53,867 nt of DNA from Streptomyces sp. NRRL S-340 (GCF_000720185.1 NZ_JOIY01000051.1:1-53867); one strand, 5' to 3'. Numbered from the stretch's first letter, positions 1 through 8,367 are shown. Made by a program: numbers and translations. The notes: generated by a model not told the origin, from the sequence alone.

Positions 1-55
1 AGCGCCGATGGTACTGCAGGGGGGACCCTGTGGGAGAGTAGGACACCGCCGAACA
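1..55 (+). rRNA. rrf: 5S ribosomal RNA, 3' end (5' part outside window)
   Basis: The first 55 bases are the 3' half of a Streptomyces-type 5S rRNA: the GATGGTACTGCAGGGGGGAC segment, the GGGAGAGTAGGACACCGCC segment, and a final GCCGAAC that would pair with the missing 5' end. A strong terminator follows directly, as expected at the end of an rrn operon. The first two thirds of the molecule lie upstream of the window, and the exact mature 3' end is uncertain by a few bases. Confidence 0.92.
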
Positions 56-67
56 AATTTTAGGGAG

Positions 68-95
68 AACCCCGCACCTCACGGTGCGGGGTTTT
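68..95 (+). terminator. rrn operon intrinsic terminator
   Basis: A perfect 11-bp stem (AACCCCGCACC pairing with GGTGCGGGGTT) with a TCAC loop ends in a TTTT run. It lies 13 nt after the 5S rRNA. This is a classical rho-independent terminator closing the ribosomal operon. Confidence 0.92.
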
Positions 96-127
96 CTGCT
101 TTTCCGGACCTGTTTAGGCTCCTTGGT

Positions 128-772
128 ATGCGCTATGACCTCGTCCTCTTCGACAACGACGGTGTGCTCGTCGACAGCGAGCCGATCTCGAACCGTCTCC
201 TCGCCGCCTATCTGACCGAACTGGGACACCCCACCTCGTACGAGGACTCCCTCCGGGACTACATGGGGGCGGCGATGCACAGGGTCCACGACTTCGTGCT
301 GGAGCGCACGGGGCAGCGGTTGCCCGACGACTTCGACGACGTCTTCCACGCCCGGGTCTTCGCCGCGTTCCAGCGGGAGCTGAAGCCGGTGCCCGGTGTC
401 GTGGACGTCCTGGAGAAGCTGACCGCGGACGGGACACCGTACTGTGTCGCCTCGTCGGGGAGCCATGAGCGGATCCGGGTGGGGCACCGCACGACGGGCC
501 TCGACCGGTGGTTCGACGACGCGCGGATCTTCAGCTCGCAGGACGTGGGACGGGGCAAGCCTGCACCGGACCTCTTCCTCCACGCGGCCGAGCGGATGGG
601 GGTCGCTCCGGAGCGGTGCGTGGTGGTCGAGGACTCCCCGCTGGGCGTGCGGGCCGCCCTGGCGGCCGGGATGGACGTGTACGGGTTCACCGCGATGACG
701 CCCGCCTGCCGGCTCAGCGGAGCCACTCAACTCTTCGGTGACATGGCGGACTTGCCTGACCTGCTGGTATGA
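128..772 (+). CDS. HAD-superfamily hydrolase, beta-phosphoglucomutase-like
   Basis: A 214-residue cytosolic hydrolase of HAD subfamily IA, acting on a small phosphorylated substrate that cannot be named from sequence. The four motifs are visible: the nucleophile motif FDNDG with Asp9 and Asp11, the SSGS motif near residue 110, the lysine of RGKPAPD near 143, and VVEDSPLG near 168. The alpha-helical cap of about 70 residues sits between motifs I and II, as in phosphoglycolate phosphatase and beta-phosphoglucomutase. The ATG at 128 is chosen because the nucleophile must lie close to the N-terminus and the open frame upstream reads through the rrn terminator. It stands alone between the rrn operon and a membrane protein gene. 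Confidence 0.88.
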   Translation: MRYDLVLFDNDGVLVDSEPISNRLLAAYLTELGHPTSYEDSLRDYMGAAMHRVHDFVLERTGQRLPDDFDDVFHARVFAAFQRELKPVPGVVDVLEKLTADGTPYCVASSGSHERIRVGHRTTGLDRWFDDARIFSSQDVGRGKPAPDLFLHAAERMGVAPERCVVVEDSPLGVRAALAAGMDVYGFTAMTPACRLSGATQLFGDMADLPDLLV

Positions 773-877
773 GCCGGCGTATGACCGGGGCCACCGGCGC
801 CGGGCTGACATTTGTCATGCGGACCTCCGGACGATCGTTTCTGTCGGCGGACCCCCCTCGGCGGCGAAGCTGAGGGC

Positions 878-1684
878 ATGACGAAGAAGACGGGGAACCA
901 GAGCCGGAACACCACCGAGAACCCGAGCGTGCTGGACAACTTCAAGCCGCTGATCCTGGACGTGGCGCTGCCGCTCGGCTCGTACTACGCCTTCAAGGAT
1001 GCCCTCGGGATGAGCACCTTCGCGGCGCTGGCCTGGAGCAGCGCGGCGCCGGCCCTGCGGACGGTGTGGAGCCTGGTCCGGGAGCGCCGGGCCAACGCCC
1101 TGGCGACTCTGATCCTCTTCGTGAACGTCGTCTCGCTGCTGCTGAGCTTCGTCTCCGGTGACCCGCGGTTGATGCTCGCCAAGGACAGCGGGGTGAGCAG
1201 CACCGTCGCCATCGGGATCCTGGTCTCCGTGGCGCTCGGCAAGCCGATGATGACCGCGGGGATGAAGCCCTTCCTGGTGAAGGGCGACGCCGGCAGGGAA
1301 GCCGCCTGGGGGCGGCTGATGTCCGGCACCGCGGCCGGGTCGGCGGCCTTCCGGGGCAAGGAACGCGTGTTCTCCGCCGTCTGGGGCGTGGCGCTGCTGG
1401 CCGAGTGCGTGGCGCGGGTCGTGGGCGCGTACACCCTGCCCGTGGACACCATGGTCTGGCTCGGCTCGGTGATCATGGTCGGCGCGATGGCCGTCGCGTT
1501 CGTGGTCAGCGGCGGGGCGGCCGTCGGTCCGATGGAGGGGATGCTGGCCGCCGAGGTCGAGGCCGGGAAGGCCGGGGCGACCGGGGCCGGGCAGCCGGAG
1601 CACGCCACCGCCGCGGTCCCGTCGGCCGCCGCCACCACGGTTGCCGCCCCGGCGGTTCCCGCCCCCACCCCCGTCGCCGTCTGA
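878..1684 (+). CDS. Multi-pass membrane protein, VC0807-like
   Basis: A 268-residue integral membrane protein with about five to six hydrophobic segments between residues 20 and 225, and an Ala/Pro-rich, low-complexity C-terminal tail of about 40 residues. The segment pattern and the recurring ALGKPMMTAGMKP-type turn resemble the VC0807/intracellular-septation-like family of uncharacterised membrane proteins. The ATG at 878 is preferred because the hydrophilic start MTKKTGNQSR fits a cytosolic N-terminus, while the open frame upstream has no similarity value. No partner gene suggests a substrate. Its membrane location is well supported; its function is unknown. Confidence 0.75.
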   Translation: MTKKTGNQSRNTTENPSVLDNFKPLILDVALPLGSYYAFKDALGMSTFAALAWSSAAPALRTVWSLVRERRANALATLILFVNVVSLLLSFVSGDPRLMLAKDSGVSSTVAIGILVSVALGKPMMTAGMKPFLVKGDAGREAAWGRLMSGTAAGSAAFRGKERVFSAVWGVALLAECVARVVGAYTLPVDTMVWLGSVIMVGAMAVAFVVSGGAAVGPMEGMLAAEVEAGKAGATGAGQPEHATAAVPSAAATTVAAPAVPAPTPVAV

Positions 1685-1716
1685 ACCGTCCGCGCGAAGC
1701 TGAAGGAAATTCATCT

Positions 1717-1743
1717 TTGACCGGATCTACCCACAGGTAGCCT
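1717..1743 (+). promoter_or_regulatory. Possible promoter of the MFS gene
   Basis: TTGACC (1717-1722) and TAGCCT (1738-1743) resemble a Streptomyces housekeeping -35/-10 pair, but the 15-bp spacer is short. A start near 1750 would give a leader of only about 14 nt, consistent with the lack of a clear ribosome-binding site before the ATG at 1764. Confidence 0.35.
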
Positions 1744-1763
1744 CGGGCCCTACGCTCGCCGCC

Positions 1764-3002
1764 ATGACAGATGTGCTGCGGCGCGGTAGGGCCTCTTTGG
1801 CGTTCAGCTTCTTCGCTCAGGGCACCGCTTTCGCCCTCCTGGTGACGCGCATCCCGGCGATCCAGGACCACTACGGCCTCACCGACGCCCAGCTCCCCAT
1901 CGTCCTCGCCGCCGTCCCCGTCCTCGCCGGGGTCGGCAGTGTGACGACCGAGCAACTGGTCAAGCGGATACGCCCCAGCCGGCTGCTCCGCTGGTCCCAG
2001 CCGCTGGTGCTGCTGGCCCTGCTGGGCGCCGGTGCCGGGCACGGCATCGCGGCGATGGCCGCCGCACTCGCCGTGTTCGGGCTCGCCGTCGGCGTGCTGG
2101 ACGCGTCGATGAACATGCTCGGGGTGAGCCTGCAGCGGACCTACGGCCGCAGCATCATGCTCAGCTTCCACGCCGCCTACAGCCTGGGCGGGATCGTCGG
2201 CGCCTCGCTGGCCTGGGCGGGGGCGCACTGGCACCTGGCGCTGTGGGTGTCGTACCTGCCGGTGGTGGCGGTGCTGCTGCCGGCGGCCCTCGTGGGGAGC
2301 CTGTGGTACGTCGACGGGAAGGCCGCCGGGGCCGGGACCGCCGGGGCCGGGACCGAGGGGGCCGGCGACGGGGGTGCGGCCGGCACGCTCGTGTTCCGGC
2401 TGCTGCTGCCGCTCTGCCTGGTGATGACCTTCGCGTACATCGGCGACTCGACCGTGTCCAACTGGAGTGCCAAGTACCTCCAGGACACGCTGGGGAGTTC
2501 GGAGCAGCTGGCGACGGTGCCGTACAACGTCTACATGGTGACCACGCTGCTGGGCCGGGCCATCGGGGACGTGGGGGTACGGCGGTTCGGGGCGGTGGCC
2601 GTGGTGCGGCTGGGCGCGCTGGTGGCGGCGCTGGGATTCGCGGTGGTGGCCGGGGCGCCCGGTGCCTGGGCGGGGATGCTCGGGTTCACGCTGCTGGGGC
2701 TCGGGCTGTGTGTGCTGGTGCCGCAGACCTTCGCCGCGGCCGGGCGGTTGTTCCCGGGGGCGTCGGACGCGGCGATCGCACGGCTGAACATCTTCAACTA
2801 CGTGGGTTTCCTGGTCGGCTCACCGCTGGTGGGCGCGCTCGGCGACGCGTGGAGCTATCGCGGGGCGATGCTGGTGCCGATGGTCCTGGTGCTGGTGACG
2901 CTGGTGTACGCCAGGTCGTTCGCGCCGCGGGCGGACCGATACGGTGGCGGGCATGAGCGGCCGCGCACAGCTGATGTGGGACGAGGCAGTAACGGGGTAT
3001 GA
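1764..3002 (+). CDS. MFS transporter
   Basis: A 412-residue major facilitator superfamily permease with twelve predicted hydrophobic segments and a hydrophilic Gly/Ala-rich central loop near residues 185-205 dividing two six-helix bundles. The N-terminal helix contains the pattern ALLVTRIPAIQDHYGLTDAQ, typical of the sugar-efflux/YbjJ-like subfamily. The substrate cannot be assigned. The last 50 bases overlap the start of the acuC-like gene, so the two are probably co-transcribed. The C-terminus past residue 390 is hydrophilic and is encoded mostly by the overlap. Confidence 0.88.
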   Translation: MTDVLRRGRASLAFSFFAQGTAFALLVTRIPAIQDHYGLTDAQLPIVLAAVPVLAGVGSVTTEQLVKRIRPSRLLRWSQPLVLLALLGAGAGHGIAAMAAALAVFGLAVGVLDASMNMLGVSLQRTYGRSIMLSFHAAYSLGGIVGASLAWAGAHWHLALWVSYLPVVAVLLPAALVGSLWYVDGKAAGAGTAGAGTEGAGDGGAAGTLVFRLLLPLCLVMTFAYIGDSTVSNWSAKYLQDTLGSSEQLATVPYNVYMVTTLLGRAIGDVGVRRFGAVAVVRLGALVAALGFAVVAGAPGAWAGMLGFTLLGLGLCVLVPQTFAAAGRLFPGASDAAIARLNIFNYVGFLVGSPLVGALGDAWSYRGAMLVPMVLVLVTLVYARSFAPRADRYGGGHERPRTADVGRGSNGV

Positions 3003-4125
3003 CTTCGGCCGGGACCATCCGATGGACCCGGTCCGCCTCGCCCTGACCCGGAAGCTGGTCGGCGCCCTGGGCCTGGACCGCGAGGTGCGGCTGGTCGCGG
3101 CCAAGCCGGCCGGGGAGTCGACGCTGCGGCTCGTGCACCGGCTGGACTACATCGAGGCGGTGAAGTCGGCGTCGGCGGATCCGGGGTCCGCGGACGGTGC
3201 GTACGGCCTGGGCACGCTGGACGATCCCGCCTTCGCCGGGATGCACGACGTCTCCGCGCTGATCGCCGGCCAGTCGGTGGGCGCGGCGGAGGCGGTGTGG
3301 CACGGGGAGGCGCTGCACGCGGTGAACTTCGCGGGCGGGCTGCACCACGCGATGCCGGGCGCGGCGTCCGGCTTCTGCGTGTACAACGACGCGGCGCTGG
3401 CCATCGCGCGGCTCCTCGAACTCGGCGCCGAGCGGGTCGCGTACGTCGATGTCGACGTGCACCACGGCGACGGGGTGCAGGCGGCTTTCTGGGAGGACCC
3501 GCGGGTGCTGACGGTCTCGCTGCACGAGCATCCGCGGACGTTGTTCCCGCAGACCGGCTGGCCGCAGGAGACGGGCGCCGAGTGCGCGGAGGGCTCGGCG
3601 GTGAACGTGGCGCTGCCCGCCGGCACCGGGGACGCGGGGTGGCTGCGGGCCTTCCACGCGATCGTCCCGGAGCTGATCGCGGACTTCCGGCCGCAGGTCC
3701 TGGTGACGCAGCACGGCGCCGACACCCACTTCGAGGATCCGCTGGCGCACCTGGCCGTGTCCCTGGACGCGCAGCGGGCCGTGCAGGTGGCCTGCCACGA
3801 ACTGGCGCACGCGCACGCCGACGGGCGATGGGTCGCACTCGGCGGCGGCGGTTACGCGGTGGTGGACGTCGTCCCCAGATCGTGGTCGCATCTGGTGGGC
3901 ATCGCGGCGGGGCGGCCGGTGGAGCCGGAGACGGTGATCCCGGAGAGCTGGCGGCAGGAAGTGTACGCACGGACGCGGCAGTTGGGGCCGATGCGGATGA
4001 CGGACGGCCGGTGGCCGGTGACGTGGGCCGACTGGGAGGCGGGGTACGACCCGGCGGACCGGCTGGACCAGGCGATCCGCGCGACGCGACGGGCGGTGTT
4101 CCCCCTGCGGGGCCTGCTCGCGTAG
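2953..4125 (+). CDS. acuC: AcuC-like histone-deacetylase-family protein
   Basis: A 390-residue class I/II histone deacetylase-like protein. In Bacillus, AcuC deacetylates acetyl-CoA synthetase; a lysine-deacetylase role in acetate metabolism is inferred here. The zinc site is visible: DVDVHHGDG near residues 166-174 gives the Asp and His ligands, and QHGADTHFEDPL near 256 gives the second Asp. The catalytic GLHHAMPGAASGFCVYND segment lies near 134-151, and the GGGGY loop near 299. The ATG at 2953 (MSGRAQLMWDEAV) is preferred over an in-frame GTG at 2944. The start lies within the upstream MFS gene, suggesting translational coupling. Confidence 0.9.
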   Translation: MSGRAQLMWDEAVTGYDFGRDHPMDPVRLALTRKLVGALGLDREVRLVAAKPAGESTLRLVHRLDYIEAVKSASADPGSADGAYGLGTLDDPAFAGMHDVSALIAGQSVGAAEAVWHGEALHAVNFAGGLHHAMPGAASGFCVYNDAALAIARLLELGAERVAYVDVDVHHGDGVQAAFWEDPRVLTVSLHEHPRTLFPQTGWPQETGAECAEGSAVNVALPAGTGDAGWLRAFHAIVPELIADFRPQVLVTQHGADTHFEDPLAHLAVSLDAQRAVQVACHELAHAHADGRWVALGGGGYAVVDVVPRSWSHLVGIAAGRPVEPETVIPESWRQEVYARTRQLGPMRMTDGRWPVTWADWEAGYDPADRLDQAIRATRRAVFPLRGLLA

Positions 4126-4136
4126 CGGGCGGCCAA

Positions 4137-4300
4137 GAGCTGCGAACAGAACGGGCGCCCGGCTCGTGACGCCCGGCCCGCACACGCTCGCGGCGTTGCC
4201 GAAAGGCCCCGGTGACTCCGCTGCGAGGAGCTTCCGGCGGCTTGCGCTCGCACGCGCCGGGCGCCGCGGGCTGACCGGACTCCCGTCTTGTTCGCAGCTC
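4137..4300 (+). repeat. Inverted-repeat-bounded intergenic element, MITE-like
   Basis: The 19-bp sequence GAGCTGCGAACAGAACGGG at 4137-4155 recurs in inverted orientation at 4282-4300, with 17 of 19 positions matching. The 164-bp segment between has no convincing ORF and contains small stem-forming blocks such as CTCCGCTGCGAGGAG. It lies in the 414-bp gap after the acuC-like gene. The layout resembles a miniature inverted-repeat element, but I see no target-site duplication. Confidence 0.45.
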
Positions 4301-4357
4301 CGACAGCGGTCGGCGGTCGACGGGTGGCGGGTGGCGAACAGCGGTCGTCATCCGGTC

Positions 4358-4420
4358 GCCGACGTTCGGCGGCCGGTGGCCGACGTTCGGCGGCCGGTGG
4401 CCGACGTGCGGCGGCCGGGG
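4358..4420 (+). repeat. 21-bp tandem repeat, three copies
   Basis: Three consecutive 21-bp units (4358-4378, 4379-4399, 4400-4420). The first two are identical, beginning GCCGACGTTCGGCGGCCGG; the third differs at two positions. They lie 120 bp upstream of the GTG start of the phosphatase-like gene, in the rest of the gap that follows the inverted-repeat element. The unit length keeps reading frames open, which explains spurious upstream extensions of the next gene. Confidence 0.85.
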
Positions 4421-4539
4421 GTGCAAGGGCTGCCCGGCGGAACGGCCGTCCCGTGGCGGACGTGCCTGCGTTACGCCGACCGTGCGGTGTTCTCCCGGTT
4501 CCCGGGACGTGCCCGCCGCGTGTCCGGCACCATCGCTTC

Positions 4540-5355
4540 GTGTCGAGCACCGCTGCACTGCGCGCCCACCTGGTGCGCGCCGGACTGGCCGGGGTGGTGG
4601 CCACCACGCGGGAGGTGAGCCTGCGGAGCTACCGGCTGTTCGCGGCCGGTGACCCCCGGGCGCTGATCGGGATCGACCCCGAACGGTCCTGGGGGCAGCG
4701 GGAACTGATCGGGTTGATGGCCGAGAAGTGCGGCGTTTCGGCCGATCCGCTGCACACCTTCGGCCATGATGTGATTGACCCGGAGCTGACCCTGGCCGCC
4801 CTCGGTGCCTTCGCGGACCGGCTCGGCCTGGCCGCCCGGCGCCGCACGGCGGTGCTGCTCGGCACCGGGCACCCGCACCGGCTGCTCGGTTTCTACGCCG
4901 CGTTCGCGGACGCCCTGTCGGCGGCGGGATGTACTGTCCTCACCCCGGCGCAGGGTCGCTGTGTCGACATAACGACCCGGTTCGGTCTACGTACGCACCG
5001 CCTCGACTACGTACGCCGCGTCGCCCTGGTACGGTCCGCCGGCCCCGAACGCCCCGGTTGTGAGCCCGGCGCACACACGCACTCGCCGCTCCCGGTTCGG
5101 GTGGCCCTCGACGCGGCCGCGGAGGCCGGCGGCCCGCTGCCCGAGCTGGTGATCGGGGACCACGGCTGGGTCTGCGGGGCAGGTCAGCTGGGGTTCGAGG
5201 CCATGGGCCTGGCCGACACCGACGACCCGGCGCCGTTCGTCGGGCAGGCGGAGGGGCGCGTGTCCGTCGTCGTTCCACTTGATGACGGTGTGCGAGCCGA
5301 CTACTACCGTCCGCTGGTCCGCTACGTGCTCAATCGAGCGCGTCTGTCGCCCTAG
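4540..5355 (+). CDS. Conserved actinobacterial phosphatase-like protein
   Basis: A 271-residue soluble protein of a family conserved in actinomycetes and usually annotated simply as phosphatase. Recognisable blocks are FGHDVIDPELTLAAL near residue 70, LLGTGHPHRLLGFYAAFADA near 107-126, and a C-terminal VIGDHGWVCGAGQLG block near 205 rich in Asp and His residues that could bind metal. The GTG at 4540 is chosen because VSSTAALRAHLVRAGLAG begins the ordered sequence, and everything upstream is translated intergenic repeat. It lies directly before bdtA in the same orientation. The substrate is unknown and the family assignment is moderate. Confidence 0.7.
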   Translation: MSSTAALRAHLVRAGLAGVVATTREVSLRSYRLFAAGDPRALIGIDPERSWGQRELIGLMAEKCGVSADPLHTFGHDVIDPELTLAALGAFADRLGLAARRRTAVLLGTGHPHRLLGFYAAFADALSAAGCTVLTPAQGRCVDITTRFGLRTHRLDYVRRVALVRSAGPERPGCEPGAHTHSPLPVRVALDAAAEAGGPLPELVIGDHGWVCGAGQLGFEAMGLADTDDPAPFVGQAEGRVSVVVPLDDGVRADYYRPLVRYVLNRARLSP

Positions 5356-5409
5356 TCCGGTGATGCGTGCACCTCTTCCCCACTCGCACCACCCGCCCCT
5401 AGTCTGGGG

Positions 5410-5437
5410 AGTGAGCACGCAGCGACGAAGAGTCACC
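5410..5437 (+). promoter_or_regulatory. Possible BldD half-sites before bdtA
   Basis: AGTGA (5410-5414) and TCACC (5433-5437) match the two half-sites of the early BldD consensus, separated by 18 nt. bdtA is an established BldD target in Streptomyces coelicolor, which is the main reason to list this. The newer palindromic consensus fits poorly here (ACGCAGCGA at 5417-5425), so the exact site is uncertain. Confidence 0.35.
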
Positions 5438-5484
5438 GGAAGGGGAAGCCGGTGGCCGTCGAGTGCGGAAGGTGCAGGTGTGTC

Positions 5485-5697
5485 ATGGCTGCAGCTGACC
5501 AGAGGCCTCTGAACGAGGTTCAGTTCCTTACCGTGGCGGAGGTCGCCTCGGTGATGCGAGTGTCGAAGATGACCGTGTACCGGCTGGTGCACAGCGGTCA
5601 TCTGCCCGCGATCCGGGTGGGGCGGTCCTTCCGCGTCCCGGAGCAAGCGGTTCACGAGTACCTTCGCGAGAGCTATGTGGGGGTGGAAACCGCCTGA
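5485..5697 (+). CDS. bdtA: BdtA, excisionase-type helix-turn-helix DNA-binding protein
   Basis: A 70-residue protein made almost entirely of a winged helix of the excisionase/BldC class: LTVAEVASVMRVSKMTVYRL at about residues 15-34, then HLPAIRVGRSFRVPEQAVHEYL. It matches the BldD-target protein BdtA (SCO3328) in sequence type, size and position a few kilobases from bldN. The ATG at 5485 gives the family's usual length. A purine-rich GGAAGGTGCAGGTG precedes it. Its role is DNA binding in a developmental setting; its targets are not known. Confidence 0.85.
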   Translation: MAAADQRPLNEVQFLTVAEVASVMRVSKMTVYRLVHSGHLPAIRVGRSFRVPEQAVHEYLRESYVGVETA

Positions 5698-5852
5698 CGG
5701 CAGCGGAGGGGGACCCGTACCGGGCACCGCCGGGTCCCTCCCGGCCCACCGATTAACAAGTGCGCCGCTCCTGCGGGTAGGCTAGCCCCTCGTAGGTCGT
5801 GTGGGCCCATGGCGCCCAAACACCGAGTGATGAGAAGTGAGCGAGGGTAGTC

Positions 5853-5951
5853 GTGGGCTCTGTTATCAAGAAGCGGCGCAAGCGGATGGCCAAGAAGAAG
5901 CACCGCAAGCTGCTGAAGCGCACCCGCGTCCAGCGTCGCAACAAGAAGTAG
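5853..5951 (+). CDS. Small-subunit ribosomal protein bS22 (AURKAIP1/COX24 domain)
   Basis: A 32-residue, extremely basic protein starting GTG and reading [19 protein letters not shown] followed by [13 protein letters not shown]. It matches the small 30S protein bS22 seen in mycobacterial ribosome structures and the AURKAIP1/COX24 domain. GAGGG lies 6 nt before the GTG. It is too short for most length cut-offs. It has its own 155-bp upstream gap and is not part of a ribosomal-protein operon. The hydrophobic first residues (VI) followed by Lys/Arg clusters fit a tail threaded through rRNA. Confidence 0.93.
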   Translation: MGSVIKKRRKRMAKKKHRKLLKRTRVQRRNKK

Positions 5952-6135
5952 TGACGCCGGTCGCCACTGTGTAGTGCGCGACATCGCGAGAGCGTGTCCG
6001 TGGCCCCCCACCCGTGCGGTGGGGGGCCACGCGCGTCACACAGCGCAGTCGGCGGTCATCACAGCGCGACACCGGCCAGGATAGGTTGGCCGCACACGGG
6101 GAACGCGGGACGCGACGTGAAGGAAGGCGCTGAGC

Positions 6136-7197
6136 TTGGGACAGATCGTGCTCGTGACCGGAGTGGCCCGCCGGCTCGCCGGCCGGTTCGTCCGGCGGAT
6201 CCAGCGTGACCCGCAGGTGGACCGGGTGGTCGCCGTGGACGCGGTCCCGCCCGAGCACCATCTGGGCGGCGCCGACTTCATCCAGGCGGACATCCGTCAG
6301 CCCACCCTCGCGCGGGTGCTGGCCGAGACGGCCGCCGACACGGTCGTCCACATGGACGTGACCGGCACCGCGCTCGGCGGCGGCAGCCGGGCCACGGTCA
6401 AGGAGACCAACGTCATCGGCACCATGCAGCTGCTGGGCGCCTGTCAGAAGTCCCCCAACGTCCGGCGGCTGGTGGTGAAGTCCAGCACCAACGTCTACGG
6501 CTCCGCGCCCCGCGACCCGGCGGTGTTCACCGAGACGACCCCGGCCAAGTCGCTGCCCAGCGGCGGCTTCGCCAAGGACACCGTCGAGGTCGAGGGGTAC
6601 GTGCGGGGCTTCGCGCGGCGCCGCCCCGACGTGGCCGTGTGCGTGCTCAGGTTCGCCAACATCCTCGGGCCGACCGTGGACACGCCGCTCGCCTCGTACT
6701 TCGCGCTGCCGGTGCTGCCGACGGTCTTCGGCTACGACCCGCGGCTGCAGTTCGTGCACGAGGACGACGTGATCGAGGTGTTGCGCATCGCCTCGCACGA
6801 AGCCCGCCGGGGCACGCTGAACAGCGGCACCTTCAACATCGCCGGGGACGGTGTGCTGCTGCTGTCGCAGTGCGCGCGCCGGCTGGGCCGCCCGACCGTG
6901 CCGCTGCTGCTGCCGGCGGTCACCTGGGCGGGCTCGCTGGTGCGTACGCTGGGGATGACGGACTTCTCGCCCGAGCAGATCCGGCTGCTCACCCACGGCC
7001 GGGTCGTGGCCACGGACGAGATGCGCCGGACGCTGGGATTCGCGCCCCGGTACACGACCGCCGAGACCTTCGCGGACTTCGCCCGCAGCCGCGGCCCCGG
7101 ACTGCTGCCGCCCGAGGCCCTCGCGGGGGCCGTCGACCGGATCGCCGCGCTGTCCCGACAGGGCGGCGGCCACCCCCCGACGCCGAGCGCCAACTGA
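6136..7197 (+). CDS. NAD-dependent epimerase/dehydratase family protein
   Basis: A 353-residue extended short-chain dehydrogenase-like protein. The N-terminus IVLVTGVARRLAGRF carries a modified Rossmann glycine motif and VVAVDA follows as the second strand. LRFANILGP near residue 176 is a characteristic epimerase block. I do not see a clean YxxxK catalytic pair after SSTNVYG, so enzymatic activity is uncertain. The TTG at 6136 is supported by AAGGAAGG 9 nt upstream and starts directly at the Rossmann strand. The acyltransferase gene follows after 14 nt, so the two form an operon; a role in lipid or envelope metabolism is inferred from that pairing. Confidence 0.85.
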   Translation: MGQIVLVTGVARRLAGRFVRRIQRDPQVDRVVAVDAVPPEHHLGGADFIQADIRQPTLARVLAETAADTVVHMDVTGTALGGGSRATVKETNVIGTMQLLGACQKSPNVRRLVVKSSTNVYGSAPRDPAVFTETTPAKSLPSGGFAKDTVEVEGYVRGFARRRPDVAVCVLRFANILGPTVDTPLASYFALPVLPTVFGYDPRLQFVHEDDVIEVLRIASHEARRGTLNSGTFNIAGDGVLLLSQCARRLGRPTVPLLLPAVTWAGSLVRTLGMTDFSPEQIRLLTHGRVVATDEMRRTLGFAPRYTTAETFADFARSRGPGLLPPEALAGAVDRIAALSRQGGGHPPTPSAN

Positions 7198-7211
7198 GGA
7201 GCGCAGCAACG

Positions 7212-8285
7212 ATGGCGGACGCCAAGGTCATTCCGTTCGACGACGACCGTTCCCGAGGGAGCGGCGGAGCGCGGCCGTCGCGGCGCCGGAGCACGGGCAG
7301 CCGGCGTTCCGGCGGCGACGCCGCGGTGGTCAGGGAGGTCCAGCCGCTGCCGACGGGCGCGGCGGCGCAGGACGAGGGTGCCGAGAGCGGTGAGCCCGAA
7401 CAGGAGCGCCCGCCGCAGCCGCCGCGGGGCGCCGAGGAGGGCGCCGGCGGCTTGGAGCGGCGGGTCGCCGGCGGCCTGGCGTTCCTGCGCCGGCGCCTCA
7501 CCGGGGAGTACGAGGTCGACGACTTCGGCTACGACGCCGAGCTGACCGACCAGGTCCTGATGTCCCTGCTGCGGCCGGTGTACGAGAAGTACTTCCGGGT
7601 CGAGGTGAAGGGGATCGAGAACATCCCCAAGACGGGCGGCGCGCTGCTCGTCGCCAACCACTCGGGCACGTTGCCGCTGGACGGGCTGATGATGCAGGTG
7701 GCGGTGCACGACCACCACCCGGCCGGCCGGCACCTGCGGCTCCTCGCGGCCGACCTCGTCTTCGTGCTGCCCGTGGTCAACGAGCTGGCCCGCAAGCTGG
7801 GCCACACCCTGGCGTGCGCGGAGGACGCCGAACGGCTGCTGGGCCAGGGGGAGCTGGTCGGGGTGATGCCGGAGGGCTTCAAGGGCATCGGGAAGCCCTT
7901 CAGCGAGCGCTACAAGCTCCAGCGCTTCGGGCGCGGCGGTTTCGTCTCCACGGCGCTGCGCCAGGGAGTGCCGATCATTCCGTGCTCGATCGTCGGGGCG
8001 GAGGAGATCTACCCGATGCTCGGCAACGCCAAGACGCTGGCGCGGCTCCTCGGCTTCCCGTACTTCCCGCTGACGCCGACCTTCCCCTGGCTGGGGCCGC
8101 TGGGTGCGGTGCCCCTGCCGACGAAGTGGACGATCCAGTTCGGTGAGCCGATCCCGACGGACGGCTATCCGCCGGAGGCGGCCGAGGACCCGATGCTGAT
8201 GTTCAACCTCACCGACCAGGTCCGCGAACAGATCCAGCACACGCTGTACAAGCTCCTGGTGCAGCGGCGGTCGGTGTTCTTCTGA
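7212..8285 (+). CDS. Lysophospholipid acyltransferase-family protein
   Basis: A 357-residue acyltransferase of the PlsC/LPLAT superfamily, MGAT-like branch, probably acylating a lysophospholipid or glycerolipid at the membrane. The first 85 residues are low-complexity and hydrophilic. The active-site block NHSGTLPLDG near residue 148 has His and Asp separated by six residues rather than the four of the classical HX4D motif, as in the MGAT-like subgroup. PEGFKGIGKPF near 219 is the phosphate-binding block, and VPIIPCSIVGAEE near 255 is also conserved. It is the second gene after the epimerase-like gene. Confidence 0.87.
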   Translation: MADAKVIPFDDDRSRGSGGARPSRRRSTGSRRSGGDAAVVREVQPLPTGAAAQDEGAESGEPEQERPPQPPRGAEEGAGGLERRVAGGLAFLRRRLTGEYEVDDFGYDAELTDQVLMSLLRPVYEKYFRVEVKGIENIPKTGGALLVANHSGTLPLDGLMMQVAVHDHHPAGRHLRLLAADLVFVLPVVNELARKLGHTLACAEDAERLLGQGELVGVMPEGFKGIGKPFSERYKLQRFGRGGFVSTALRQGVPIIPCSIVGAEEIYPMLGNAKTLARLLGFPYFPLTPTFPWLGPLGAVPLPTKWTIQFGEPIPTDGYPPEAAEDPMLMFNLTDQVREQIQHTLYKLLVQRRSVFF

Positions 8286-8314
8286 GATGTGCCCCGGGGC
8301 GCCCGCCCGGGACG

Positions 8315-8340
8315 AGGGCGCCCCCCGGGAGGGGCGCCCT
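8315..8340. terminator. Bidirectional hairpin between convergent genes
   Basis: AGGGCGCC (8315-8322) pairs with GGCGCCCT (8333-8340) around a 10-nt loop in the 82-bp gap between the acyltransferase and rsbN, which converge. There is no U-run, as is usual in Streptomyces terminators. Confidence 0.65.
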
Positions 8341-8367
8341 GGCCGCCGTACTGCTGCGGGGCGGGTG

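Noticed and set aside
8..127. N-terminal extension of the HAD hydrolase into the 5S rRNA
   Set aside because: The extension would be encoded by the 5S gene and its terminator. The family starts at the MRYDLVLFDND segment.
2794..4558. Very long open frames on the minus strand opposite the MFS and AcuC-like genes
   Set aside because: Their translations are Arg/Pro-rich, low-complexity shadows of real genes, as expected when third positions are almost always G or C. No recognisable fold or ribosome-binding site.
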